64,000 nucleotides of DNA from the NCBI RefSeq assembly GCF_026914185.1, contig NC_070562.1, positions 930,001 to 994,000 of the forward strand. Reading direction: 5' to 3'. The stretch is from Puccinia triticina. Lineage: Eukaryota > Basidiomycota > Pucciniomycetes > Pucciniales > Pucciniaceae. Under the pieces are notes generated by a model. That model was not told where the DNA came from. It worked only from the letters and a program-made list of their open reading frames with translations, and made no database searches. Position 1 is the stretch's first letter, and every line of letters begins with the position of its first letter. Shown here one piece after another: positions 10,678 to 22,800 of the stretch. The translations under genes and the position numbers were made by a program.

Positions 10678-12211
10678 ATGGGCGACAGGGGAGTGGGTTC
10701 GGAAGACGGATTCCGAGCGTATCGGAGCCTGCTGGCCTTGGTTCTTCGGCCGGAGACGCGGATGGACCGAATCGACGATTACCTGGTTGGCAAGACCGGG
10801 CAGCTGCCGGCAGCGGAGAGCTCCGAAGAAGACTCGTCGTCGGAGGATGAGGGAGAGGAGAAGACACTCGCCGAGCTGCTCGAAGCCGTCGTCACCTTCC
10901 CGGCCACCAGCCTCGGCGTGCTCCAGGGCCTCCTGCCCAGCCGGCCCTACTCCCTCCTCACCCTCTTCGCCCTCCACGGCGACCGCTGCCTCATCTACGC
11001 TCTCTCCTCGCTCACCCCCGCCAGCCTCGTCGACTTCGACTGGCGCCTCTTCAATGCCCTCTCGCCAGAGGCAAAGCTCATCCTCAAATCGATCAGAGCC
11101 GACCGGAGGCTGAGGAGACCCCTACGGATCCGTTGAGTTTCTCTCTCCCCTTTCATCCCTTTTTTTTCGTTGTTGCTTATTTTCCCGCGGGGCCTATCTT
11201 CTGCAGCCCGAGATATCCAACGCAGGATACAAGAGATCAAGCAGAACCGAGTCGCCCAGCAAAGGCAGAAGCGATCCCGAACAGACTCGCCGGAGCCCGC
11301 CGGACGGAATGGCCAGCAGGCGACGGCTAAGACAGGCGTCTGGATGGGCAACTATTTCGTGGAAGACTATGAAGACCAGGCCGCAGACCAAGACCCAAGC
11401 GCGCGGCCGTCGGGGACGACAACAAACAGCAACCGGAGCCGGAGCCAGGCCGGGCCGTGCTCATCCAACCCCCCACAAAACGTGAAGCCGAGGGCCGTCG
11501 ATCACAAGAGAGCAAAGCTCGCCAGCCTGGCAGCCGCTCCCCGCCAACGAGCCACTACTACCCCCTCCCCTCCACCCCCACCACCACCCCCACCGCCCCC
11601 GTTACCTCTGCCCGCTGGGCCCCAGGCACTTCCTGGGGGAGACACCAATTCGCCCTTCGTTTGCGTTCAAGTCTCTGGCTTACCGCTCGAGGCTAGCCCG
11701 GAAAGCATCCTCTTCTTCTTCCAACACGGCGCGGACATCTTCAAGGTAAACTAAAGCACCCCTTTCCCCATCAGACCTCCTTAACCTTTCTGTGCCTCCC
11801 CCTGACATTTTTGGTTCTGATGATCATTGGGTTTCGTGCGTGTTGTTTGGGAGAAAGGTTGCGAGGAAGCATGAGCAACGGATCAATGCGCTGGGCCGGG
11901 CCCTACACAAGTTCAAGCCGAACGTCATCCATGCGTACCGAGCCAAGGGAAGCAGCGGAAAGGGCGGAGAGGTGCGCCGGTTCGAAGTAAAGGGGGCGGA
12001 CATCACGATGGTCGAGACGTCGGGGCCGGGCGGCGCGCAAGCTGAGACCCGCTCGGTGATCGTCCGCTTCCGTCGCAACTCCTCATCTCCCTTAGACGAC
12101 CAACAGCAAACCGCCTGGAAAGCGTTCATTGAAGAATTCAACCGCAAGAAATACTTCCCTTACGATCCGCTATGCCCCCCCCTCTCTTGTCGTCTGCTAC
12201 CTTCTTCCTAG
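10678..12211 (+). CDS. Unrecognised protein with acidic, polyproline and charged segments, 3 exons
   Basis: Proposed exons are 10678-11131, 11207-11745 and 11858-12211, about 448 residues. The first intron has a GTTGAG donor, as also used in the neighbouring RNA-binding gene, and a pyrimidine-rich acceptor; the last acceptor (AAAG) is weak. Exon 1 holds an acidic SSEEDSSSEDEGEE run, then a leucine-rich helical region (LAELLEAVVTFPATSLGVL) and RIPRDIQRRIQEIKQNR across the join. Exon 2 has a run of about 11 prolines and then a strand-helix stretch (FVCVQVSGLPLEASPESI) that faintly recalls an RRM start. Exon 3 is basic. Codon use is GC-rich and frame-specific, supporting a real gene. I do not recognise the family. 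It ends about 400 bp from the convergent RNA-binding gene. Confidence 0.65.
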
Positions 12212-12606
12212 ACCACCTTCTCTTCCCTACTGTCAAAAGTGTTCTTCACCTCCTACCGACTGTGTCTATTTACATGTTTGTACAACAGCTCCTCCACTAT
12301 AACTCAATCCAAATACCGAAAGAAAAATAAGTAATTATAACGAAAAGAGAATGATACACATTCAACTTATCTTTATTTCTAGTGGGCTTTGTTTATTTAC
12401 AACGAAGGTTTATCGGGAAAAGACCAACGGAAAGGTTTTTGTATGAAAGAAAATGTGGTTCTCTATATAAATATTTCTTGAAGTTTCTCTTTTTGTTGAA
12501 AAAGGGAAGATTGTGATGAAGTAAACCCACTCCAACCCAAGCAAGACATAATAATTTTACAAAAAAAAGGAAGATAAGACGAAATGAAGATAGAGAGAGA
12601 GAAGGA
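12212..12606. other. Convergent 3' region
   Basis: AT-rich, between two stop codons facing each other; presumably holds both poly-A sites. No gene seen. Confidence 0.5.
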
Positions 12607-15585
12607 TTATCTTTTCCAACACCCATCAATCTCGTCGTCGACGCAGAAATCATCGACCAGGTCGTCCCCGTCGCCATTATCGACCAACGGGTTCTCCGAG
12701 CCAGCAGCGGGAGGATTGGTCGATGGAGGTGCGGTAGAAGTCGACATATCGAAAGGAGGGATAGTATCCTTATCGGCGACTTCATCGTTGGGATCTTCGG
12801 GTTTAGATTGAGCGGGAGGGTGGTGATTGACCAGCGAGAAGCTGCCGGGATAATGGTGGTGATGGGCGTTCCTGAGGCCCGGGATGAACGAATGTGGGGT
12901 GTGGCTCGGATGGCCAGGCGGATTGTTTGCCGTCGTTGTCCTTGTTCGGCCCGATCCGGCGCTGATGGGGACCCAGTTCATCGTCACCTTGCCCACCTCA
13001 GGTATCTCTAACCCGTTGGCTAATGCCTGCACAAAAAAAGAAAAAAGAAAAATGCAGTTAGCAAATACGCTCTCGAGAGACCTCGGCTTGGCTGTGCATG
13101 TCTACGTCGGCGAACACTCACTTTTTCAGCCGCTGCCCGCGTCGAAAACTTCACACTAACATCGAACACGCTCTCATCCTCGGACAAGGGAGCGAAAGCA
13201 ACGATCGTCCCAAATTGCTAGACAAAAATAAGGAACACCAAAGATTTAGTGTTTTTTTTTTCAAGAAGAAAAAAGAGTCAAAGAATGAGAAGATAAAGAG
13301 ACAACCCGAAGAAGCATGGGGGTAAGGGGACAGATGAACTCAACTTCCAAATAAGCCTTAAGCGTTTCACGCGCCGCAGAGGAAGGAACGAGCTGTACAG
13401 CCAGAGTACAACTGCGATTATCTAGTTTGAAGACTTGAGTGGGGGAGGTGCCAGCAGGCGTCCACGAGGTCCGACTGTTCGTCAAATTCTTCCGTCCGCC
13501 ACCTCGACCAGAATACAAGACCGAGTTGTTCGTCGTCCGTCTCGGGAACGAGTTTGGCTCCTGCAACGGGGAGAGTGCCTAATCGGGCATAAACCACCCA
13601 TCTTAAGTTCCCAAAATTCCACGTCAAACATTCGGGGAGAGAGGAAAAAAAAGTGGACAGACACATTTGACTGACTTCTTTGGCACTTACTAGACGAGGT
13701 TCAGGCGATAAGTGATTAAGAGCCGCAGTGGTCGACGACTCGCCAAGATCAGTGGTGATGTTGGAGTCGGTTGTAGGAAGGTCTTGTTTAGGTTGATTTT
13801 CAGTCTCTTGTGTGGCAGGTTGAAAAGGACCACTCATTTCGACATCCTGGGATAAGCCGTTGGATTTCTGGGCTTTCTTCTGACTGAGCTGCTCGAGCAG
13901 TCGCTTTTGAGCATCGATCTTTAGTCGTAACTCTTGTTCGCGTTGGGAGAGCACCTGGACTTCCGCTTTTGGTTGAGGTGGCGAGCTGGCCGGCGGGGAC
14001 TTGAACGTAAGCGGGCTATCGTAAGGCTTATGGCGATATCCATTCGAGTTCGGTTCATTCTTGGATTCATTATTAACCAAGCCTTCTCCCGTCGGACTAC
14101 CTACTGTTCGTAGAGGGCCGTAACTGCGACGAGGCCCAGTTGCAGGGAAACGCTTAAGGTGGATTCTGACAAATCGATTGTTGAACACAGGCTCGGGAGA
14201 CGAATAAGCATGCTTGGCATCTTCCGGTGATTTGAATGTGATCTGCGCCTGCGCGTTGTAAACATCAACGAAGACATTAGTCAGTGGCCCGAATATCGAG
14301 AAATACTCCCGGACAGCCCGATCGGAGAGTGATGATTGAGGGATGTTTTCGATAAACAGGGTGGTGAATGGTTTTTTGGCGTTCAAAGAGGGTCCATTGT
14401 GGCGCAAGGATCGATCAGGATGTCTTGAATTATAATGATTTGATGAATCGATTCCGGCCTGCTGCTGGGGGTTACTTGAGAAGGATGGAGGGGGGAGATC
14501 GTATGGGAATTGGACAGCTCCGCCGAGTCCAGGTATCTGTTGGCCAACTGAAGGGCCGCTAAAGACCACAGGAATGCAGGTGGCAGGTGGAGGTGGGCTC
14601 TTCGCTTCGGTTTCACTCGCACGAGTTTTGGGGAAGTAGCCGGATGGAAGAGCTGAGCTTGATGAGGGGTCTTGATCCCTTTCGTCATGTGAGAAATGAC
14701 AGCTACTCCCTCTGGCACAATATCCTCGATCTGAGTTGAATTTGGAAAGTCAGGAAGTCTGAAGGGGGCATGGAAAGTAGGAAGTAGAAGAGCTGACAAT
14801 GATAATCTCTACACATCGATTTTCGAGGCCGCTTCGAATTCCTCGGCTGGTTGGAGGTGGCGCTGTAAGGTTGTTGAACCTGGGATGTAGAAAAGTGGGG
14901 TAGTGGGTTTATGAGGTTGGATTGCTGTTCGGGGAAGTGGAGGAAGCTGGGATGACTCTGAGTGGGCGTGTACTGTGGGATCGGGGCAGTAGATGATTGA
15001 GAGGCGTGATGTTGATTGTCGAGCGAGTTGAGTGGAGGAGGAGAGAGATTGTTGTTGGTATTCTTGTTGGGTAAGAGATAGGGTTCATCAACCGCTAGTG
15101 AGCGTTTCCTAGGAAAAACTGAAGCAGATAGATTGATTTCAGGGGGCTGGTAAGATCCATTGAAAGCACCAAAAGTTCGAAGATGATCGAAGAGCTCTGT
15201 CACGAACAGCTTGGTATCTAAAAAAAACACAGATAAATAGTTATATCAACCGAAGGATCTTGACAGTTGGCGGTTTTGAATGGTCGGAGGGAAAATTATG
15301 AATCGAACCCTCTTGAAGGAAATCTTCGAGTTGCTTGAGACACGATATCCTCAGTTGATTCTCCGGTTGGTCGTGCCGCAAAAGGGCCATTACGTACTCG
15401 GATAGAACCTCGTGATCAGCATCGCTTCTGTGTACATACGCGTTGGAGGTCCGAGGGAGAATGGTTGAGGTGGTCAGTACTCGCCAGAAAAAGCGATGGA
15501 CTGGTCAGGTTGATGCATACATCGGTTTGAGTTTCTGGACCATCCACTGTTTCAAATATTCGGCCTGCCTGTTTTCGAGTATCAT
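12607..15585 (-). CDS. RBM26/27 (fission yeast Rmn1)-type CCCH zinc finger and RRM protein, 7 exons
   Basis: Exons 15521-15585, 15309-15427, 14798-15217, 13691-14730, 13345-13560, 13122-13217 and 12607-13026 add to 2376 bases, exactly 792 codons, with every phase matching. The N-terminus (MILENRQAEYLKQWMVQKLK, then SDADHEVLSEYVMALLRHD and DFLQEDTKLFVTELFDHLRT) is the PWI-like domain of this family. A CCCH finger, C-x8-C-x5-C-x3-H (CRDYHYRGYCARGSSCHFSH), is split by intron 3 near residue 201. An RRM follows (LFIENIP ... QITF) around 325-400, a coiled coil around 460-490 and a second RRM (CTLAVQL ... VKFSTRAAAEKAL) near 590-660. The tail is acidic (DNGDGDDLVDDF). In fission yeast and humans these proteins work with MTREC/PAXT in nuclear RNA decay, so a nuclear RNA surveillance role is likely. 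It appears complete. Confidence 0.93.
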
Positions 15586-15845
15586 CTTGATTCTTTTTTC
15601 TCGTCTTCTTGGATTCTGGTTCGTTTGCTAAGCGAGTTGTTTCTGTCGTGGCTTGCTGAAATCGGTTGGTAATGGTTCGTGGCCAGCCCTCTTCCTGCTG
15701 ACCATCAGCCAAAATATTCTGACAACGGACTGACCCCCCTCGCGAGCCTCCACGGGGGCTTAGGCTCGCAGCTCGCGCGCCTCCGCAGTCGGATCGAGGT
15801 GGCTAGCTCGATCCGGCCAGCATTGGAACATCAGGAAAACGCACG
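15586..15845. promoter_or_regulatory. Divergent promoter region
   Basis: The 260 bases between two head-to-head ATGs (15585 minus, 15846 plus) must carry both transcription starts. No clear TATA element was seen; CCTCGCGAGCCTCC-like GC-rich text lies near 15739-15755. Confidence 0.5.
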
Positions 15846-17445
15846 ATGGTTTGCACTCGAAGTTCAGCATCAAGAAAACAAACGAGGGCCCTGTTGACCG
15901 ACCTGCCGGCTGAGCTGCTCAAGAATATCATTGACCACTTCATCTCCAGCGAGCAGCACTATGATTGGTACGATGAGCGACTGCAAGATATTCGTTTCAA
16001 GGCAAAATACAACTTGCAATTCAAGAAGGACTATACCTCTATCTTCAGCGTCCACAAAACTCATGCTACCCGTAAAATAAGCTCCGTCTCTCCCCAAAAA
16101 ACTGAGAACGATTGCTGACTTGCTCACAGGAGCTTAAACTCTCCTGGCCAGAGGGTGAGCCATCTTTCTATGTGCCCAACAGCATCACAGGTATTGAACC
16201 GTACCCCATCGCTTGAAGGTCTGCCATCCAATCCGTTACTACCGCTTTGCTTGGTCAACCGCACCTTCGGAAAATACGCCCAGCAGGCCCTCTTCACCCA
16301 TGTCACCTTGGTGGATCAAGGGCAGGCCTGTCTATTCTATCAGGCACTCACTAGCCCATCCCTCAGTCAGGACTCATCGGAACTGCGGCTCGACGAGCAC
16401 AGAAGGAGAAGCGAAGAAAACCAGGCGGCGAGGAACGCTCCAGCATCTCCGATCGACGACCAATATCCGCCGGCCAGCCTTGCTCATTTGGTTCGCTCGC
16501 TAGAGTTCAAGTTCATCGGCCCCTGCTCGATGGGAAGGGGCGGTGGCTCTCTGATGTGTGAGATCCTCCGAGCTTGCCCGTTCGTCGAAAACATCACCAT
16601 CGCCACCTCGTTCTTGACCCGCTGCCAAGAGCCTATCCTCGACGCCCTTGCAAGCCGGCCGCTCATCAAGAGCTTCGTCCTTATTGAGAATCCCAACAAA
16701 TGCAATTTGGTGTTCACATGGCCAGCCGACCAAGTCATGGCGCGGGTATTCACCCAATGGGACTTGCTCGAGACGGTCGAGTTGATCAGGTTCCACAATC
16801 TGTCCTTGTCCTTCGAACCAGCTGACAGCTTGCTGCCCGCACTGAACTGTGTGCGCCCTGAGAGAAATTGTCTTGAACGACCTGAAGGGGATGAACGGGC
16901 GTGACCTCCGCATGATCCTGAACGGCTCTCGTGCCAGCCTGCGCAAGCTCCAGCTGTGCAATCCGGACGTTTGGCTTCATCGGCCTGGCCTATACCGAAT
17001 CCTCACGGAATGCATCAGCCCGGCCTTAGAGTCCTTGACGCTCGAAGTGGACGATCAATGGGGAAAGGCGGTTTACCACGAGGAAGATGCCCGCCCCGAA
17101 TTGGACCCGGGCCTGCTGGACCACATCTTCAAGACTTCATCGACCCTGAGCAATCTCAAAAAGCTCTCGTTTGCGGGCAACTTGGTCGGCAAGGAGTTCT
17201 TCAACTTCCTGCCCCAATCAATCGTCCAGCTTACCTGGGACCGGTGTGAGATCTCCTTCGAGGCTTTTGCTCAGGCACTCACAAGCCACATTGTCCCCTC
17301 TCAACTTGATGCACCCTCTGACGCCGAGACAAGACTTGCCCGATGGCTACCCGAGCTCAAGTGTTGCTCGATCTACAATCTCCCTTGTCTGTCCTCATCT
17401 CTACTTTTAATTCTTTCTGGAAATCGGGATCACGCCAGCTCATAA
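15846..17445 (+). pseudogene. F-box-like protein gene with frame breaks
   Basis: The start MVCTRSSASRKQTRALLTDLP leads into LPAELLKNIIDHF, a typical F-box opening, which would bind Skp1 in an SCF ubiquitin ligase. After a gap near 16086-16129 coding resumes as ELKLSWPEGEPSFYVPNSIT, then PLLPLCLVNRTFGKYAQQ and LAHLVRSLEFKFIG, as in fungal F-box proteins with leucine-rich C-termini. Two breaks stand out. The frame is rescued only by leaving out 28 bases (16191-16218, GT...AG ends, shorter than normal introns). At about 16853, in a TGTGTG run, a one-base shift is needed to pass from PADSLLPALN to CALREIVLNDLKG. The remainder (residues about 330-530) reads well to 17445. It may be a decaying gene, or the shift may be a sequencing error; a functional form cannot be excluded. 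Confidence 0.6.
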
Positions 17446-17940
17446 CGCTGACCACATAATTTATATCTTTCAAAATTTGACATCGCAACTCCCTCGGGTC
17501 ACGTAGATCCTAGGGGATCGGCGGAGGACATGATCAAGGCCGAGTTAAGAGCCCGACATGTCTACGAGATTCATGATAGACCGTACTACGGCTCAGACTC
17601 CGACCGAGTATATTCCCCGTATCAAAGATGATGTGGGACCCACCTATTCTGAAAGCCGGCTCGTGTTTATGTTTGCCCTAAGAAACTGATTGTCAAAAGG
17701 AATTCCGCATCGGTTGGGATTCCTTGGATTGTTGAGAGTTCATCAAACCTCTCTTCGGTTACATCAAACGTATGATACCCTCCTAGTGCCCCTTCTGCAC
17801 TTAGAGCATCCACCACCGTCTCATCATCATCCCAGCTACACCTCCTTGAGGTTGTGCCCCATTCGATGACTTGTGAAGACTGGTCATCGATAGAAAGTTC
17901 ATTGAAATGAAAGCCCGCTCTATCGATGGCCGGTCTTTTG
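17446..17940. other. Intergenic, nothing recognised
   Basis: A minus-strand open frame at 17667-17984 runs into the minisatellite and looks coincidental. Confidence 0.35.
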
Positions 17941-18412
17941 ACCGGTCGGTCATCGATTGAACGGTCATAGAATTGGGCGTACAATCAGATGACCGCTCTA
18001 TCAATTACCGGTTGGTCATTGATAGCACGGTCACATCAAAAGACCAGTTGATCATCGATAGAACGGTCACATCGAAAGACCGGACGGTCATCGATAGAAT
18101 GGTCATAGAATCAAAAGACCGCTCTATCGATTACCAGTCTTTGGACCGGACGGTCATTGATCGAACGATTGTAGAATCAAAAGAGCGCCCTATCGATGAC
18201 CAGTCTTTTGACGGGTCAGTCATTGATAGAACAGTCCCATCGAAAGACCCATTGATCATCAATAGAACGGTCATAGAATCAAAAGACCACCTATCGATGA
18301 CCGGTCTTTCAATGACCGTTCTATCGATGATCTGTGTTTTGATGATGAGTGTTTCATGAAAGACCTGTCCTATTGGTCTTTTGATGACCAGTACTCGATG
18401 ACCCTGAATATG
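17941..18412. repeat. Palindromic minisatellite, GACCGGTC / TCATCGATAGA type
   Basis: Imperfect units built from GACCGGTC, GGTCATCGATAGAACGG and GAATCAAAAGACCG repeat about every 35-50 bases. Each unit is close to its own reverse complement. The plus-strand open frame across it encodes only repeats such as IDRTV..SKD and is not a gene. Confidence 0.75.
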
Positions 18413-21400
18413 TATGAGATACAGCAGGACCCTTTTTTTTTTTTTTTTTTTTAGTGCTTATTGGTTTGACATTGCGCACTAGGTGAATGCTAGGTTATGT
18501 AGATACATGCGATGATGTTTAAAGTAAAATACATGATTGAATAATTTGCGATTATTTTTATCTTTGAGTATGATCCATTTTATCAGAGTGATTTTTGAGG
18601 AAAGAAAAGAAGAAAAGAAAAAGACGCGCCCAAAAAAAGTGATAAAATTGAAAATCCATCTCTTTTTACCGAGTCTAAACCTTCGCGAAAGCCAAATTCG
18701 ATTAACTTCCGTCACAACTGCGGCCCAGACAGTGTGTTATGTGGTTGCTCAAGCCACATACCCAGATGATGTAAGCGGGCAGGAAGTTAACCGAACTCGA
18801 CCCCCGCTAGGATCTAGCCCGATCTCTCCCACCGAGTACATGAATGAAAAGCACACTAAAATAGTAAGTCAATTTCTACAAACTCTCTCTCTCTTTTAAA
18901 AGATAATAAAAAATAGAAAATAAATAACTGATTTAGTCTTCTTCATCGATATAGGTTCTGATGTTTTTGAACCGATTGGTTTCGAGAATGAATTTCAACA
19001 GTGTTTCAAAAGTCGATGGATTATCAAGTAAGTGTTTTAACGAGTTCGGATCGATCTTGATTTTATTAGCTACTAATCTTGATCTAAACCTTCTTCTTTG
19101 ATTTGAATATTTCTTGCATTTAGTAAGATAATGATCGACCGTTTCCGGCGAGTGACAGAAATCACAATTAGGAGAATTGATTTTGTTGATATGAAAAAGA
19201 AAATCGTTCAGAGGAGAATGACCAGATCAAAGTTGGTAGATTGTTGAACTCAAACCCCTTTTGAGTTGATTTAGTGAGTTGAAGATTTTACACGGTTTAT
19301 TGGATAAAGAAATTTGATTTTGGATGATGGCTTGTTTCTTCTTATCAAATTTAAATTTTGATCGAATTACTTGCTGAAAATTGGCTAACGTTCTGGGTTG
19401 CTGATTAAGATCAAATAGTCGATTCCCTTCGGTAGCGTTTTTAGCAAGTTGATCCACTTTCTCGTTTTCCGGAATCCCCGCATGACCCGGACACCAACAT
19501 AACGAAACCGAAAACCAAAAAGTTGATTTTAATAATTCGATCTTGTCGAAAACTTGAATGAAAACTGATTGATTCGAGACCGACTGGGGTGGATGCGAAA
19601 TTACTTGAAGGGCAGCTTGATTATCCGAATAAATACTAATCTGATTTGAAAAGGGTAATCAATTATTGAAAAATTCATTCTTGACGATGTCGAGACCAAT
19701 ATTGATGGCTTGAACTTCTGCTTCAAAGGCCGAGCTCTTATCCGCATCGTTGATTCGACAGGCAAACGATATCCTGTTATTGAGAAGGGCCGCAGATGCC
19801 GTCCCTTTTCTGGGGATATTGGATCCGTCTGTAAACACTAGAATTTCTTTTTTATTCTTTTTATCTAAAAGTTGGTTAGTAACGATTTCCTTAGCTTTGT
19901 TTTTATCAATATTAAGATTACTAATATTCATTTTAAAATCCAGCCATGGGGGAAAGACATGCTGCTTAATGACTTTGATTGAACCAAAATCATACTCTGG
20001 GATTAGATGTTTGTCGAGGACATTGTGAACCGAAGACAGATGTTTACGAGGTGTGTTGTTAATTTCCTTCTTGACGATGTTTTTGACTGGATGATCATCG
20101 GTGGCTGTTAATCTTTTACACAAATATAAGTGATTTTTCCTTTTCAGAATATCAAAAAAAGGGATTAGCGGTGAGTCTCTGTCAAGAAATTTGCACGGAG
20201 TGGTTTGAAAGACCCCGAGAATAATTCTGTTAGCTTGATTATTGATTTTACTAATAACATTTTTGACCGCTGCTTCGTTCCTTTTAGATGCCCAAATAGG
20301 GCATCCATACAGAACCCTGGATCAAAGAACACTAATGATTAGATTGCGGGATTGTTGAAGCCCCAACCCGAAAGAACATCGAGAGATCCAATTGAGCTGG
20401 TTCACCGTGTTGGTTCCGCATTTTTTGACTTTGTCGAGGTGTAGTTTAAACGACAGACGAGGATCCAGAATGACACCTAGATATTTGACTGCTTCTGATT
20501 GTTCCATCACAATATCACCGAATCGAAAGCGTTGGGATGTTATCGATCTGTGAGTAAAAATCATAAATTTTGCTTTCTTTTTATCAAAAATTGCATTATT
20601 CTTTTTTCCCCATTCTAATGATCGGTGTCCTTCCTGTTCGAGTAAAGAAACCACATTCTCAAGTCTTTTATCAGCAACAAAATGTGTAACGTCATCAATA
20701 AACCCTAATGAAATCTTGTTTAGATCAAGGGTAAGGGAGTTATTGACGAGAAGATTGGAATTATATATAATATAAAGGATAGGAGATAATGGCAATCCCT
20801 GGGGAAGACCGCACTTTAACTCGAAAGAAGGAGAAAGATAATCGTCCATACGAAGTGAAGTAGTCCGGTTGGACAAAAGTGAGTGGATAATATTTGCCAA
20901 ATATATCGAAACGTTATGTTTAATGAGGGTGTCAATGAGACGATCTTTAATAACCAATGGGTAGGCAGATTTAACGTTGAGAAAAAGCGCCGAAACAATC
21001 TTGTTCTCTCGCCATTTTTGACGAATCCAAGAAGACAAAAAAAGGTTTGCATCATCTGTACATCTGTTTGCTCTTCCCCCGAAGTGGCCCTGAGCTAATA
21101 CTTGATTATTTTCAGCCCAGAAAGTTATCCTTTTTGTCAGAAGACTCTCGAACACTTTTCCGAGACACGATAACAACACTATTGGTCGATACGATCCAGG
21201 GAGAGCATATGAGTCTTTATCAGCCTTACGGATGATGACTGTGATGGTGTGTCTCCAGTATTGAGGGAAATATCCCAAATGAAGGCAAGCCGTAAATAAT
21301 TTCACTAATAGCGGATTGATGATCTTTTTACTCCATACTAAGAGTTCATTTGCGACCTCATCATGGCCACATGCTTTTTTCTTTGGAAGTTTAGAAAGAA

Positions 21401-22202
21401 TATTATTGATCTCTGATTCAGAAATGGCAGGAAAAAAAGAAGGTCTGGAAAAATCGGGAAGAAGAATATCACTCGTGTCGCAGTTTATTGGGACTTCGGA
21501 TGTCCCTTTAAAAAGAAGGTTAGCTTGTTCCTCCTTATCTGATGTAAGTTCCTTTCTTTCATTTAACAATGGCGCAACATTGCCACTGCTATTTGGTTTA
21601 GTGAACTTATATGCTTTAAATAATTGATGATCTTTGCTTTCAGCTAAAAACTTACGCCAATGGTTTCTTTTCAGCTCAAAAACTTTTTCTTTAAAGATTT
21701 TCTGCCAGTGGTGGTAACAATCACATGCTTGAACCGAGTGAGCAATAAGCATCCATTTCCAAGCCTGATTTCGTTTTTTAACGATTGGTGAGAGGATTTC
21801 ATTGTCCCACCATGACTTGAACTTAGTTTTGTTGACCCTGACTAATTTCTTCTGTTTGTCGACCGAGTTTTGAATAAAGATAGTTAGTTTGTTAACAAAA
21901 AGATCAATATCGGGCTCATTAAGCAAAGAAACTTTGCCAAGAGCATCAACACTTGTGCTTAAATCGGCACAAAACTTTTTGACATTCAACCTTTTGAGAT
22001 TGATCAATAACCGGGTAATTGGACAGGAATGCGGATTAAAGTTGAGTTGAAGAATAATAGCTTGATGATCCGAACCAAAATTAACTGATGTGGTACTGCA
22101 TGACTGAATAAGCTTGATTGCATTGTGGTTGGCCCAGGTGAGATCGATTACCGTGGCGCTAGTTTTTCTATTAATGAAAGTAGGTTTTCCTTTTTCGGAT
22201 AC

Positions 22203-22303
22203 TGTTGAGGTGTGGAGTGGGCAAACTCCACATTTGGAGTATGAGATGTTCAAGAGGCGGGCGGGTTGGAGCAATGGATCTTCAGGCATTCTCAACCACA
22301 ACA
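22203..22303 (+). repeat. 5' LTR of copia element
   Basis: 101 bp, TG...CA ends, same sequence as 27038-27138. It contains an internal palindrome GTTTGCCCACTC-type region around GGGCAAACTCC. Very short for a copia LTR. Confidence 0.95.
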
Positions 22304-22321
22304 GATTAAGAGTCTACGACC
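22304..22321 (+). promoter_or_regulatory. Primer binding site, half-tRNA type (tRNA-Lys CUU)
   Basis: GATTAAGAGTCTACGACC directly abuts the LTR. Its complement folds as a tRNA anticodon arm: GTAGA, loop CTCTTAA (anticodon CUU), then TC. The primer 3' end would therefore lie just past the anticodon loop, as in Drosophila copia, which uses a cleaved half of initiator tRNA. The tRNA identity is inferred from the arm alone. Confidence 0.6.
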
Positions 22322-22800
22322 TACCAACGGGCTAGCCTTAATCGTTCGAACTTCGGCACCTTACGACCCTTTTTATGGTCAATACCCGACGCGATCAACC
22401 GGAGCTATCGGGACCATTACCACCGCCAACCAGAGCAAAGCAACCAAAGCAAACCAAGGCATACAAGGCCCTTCTCAACTTACCCCCACTACCCCCCTCT
22501 CCTGTCGAAGAGAAACCGGACCCTCTCGAAGACGATTGACCTCCATCTCCGTTTATTTCAGCTCTTTCGTACGTTTTCTCCAAGGTAGTGACTCGGCACA
22601 TCGACGAAGAAAAGGCAAACTCGACCCCATTCTTACCCGGCCATCGGACCGTCCCGAACCCATTCGGATTACCTCTCACTGCTGTTATTCCGGAACCCAG
22701 TTACCAACCTCAATCTAGCCAACCAAGAGGTTCATCACCACCCAAGTCTCCGACAGAATCTGGATCTCCTATATCAGCAAGTTCGACAAGCGATTATTCC

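Noticed and set aside
17973..18359. Plus-strand open frame of 128 codons
   Set aside because: Entirely made of minisatellite units; no sign of selection on protein.
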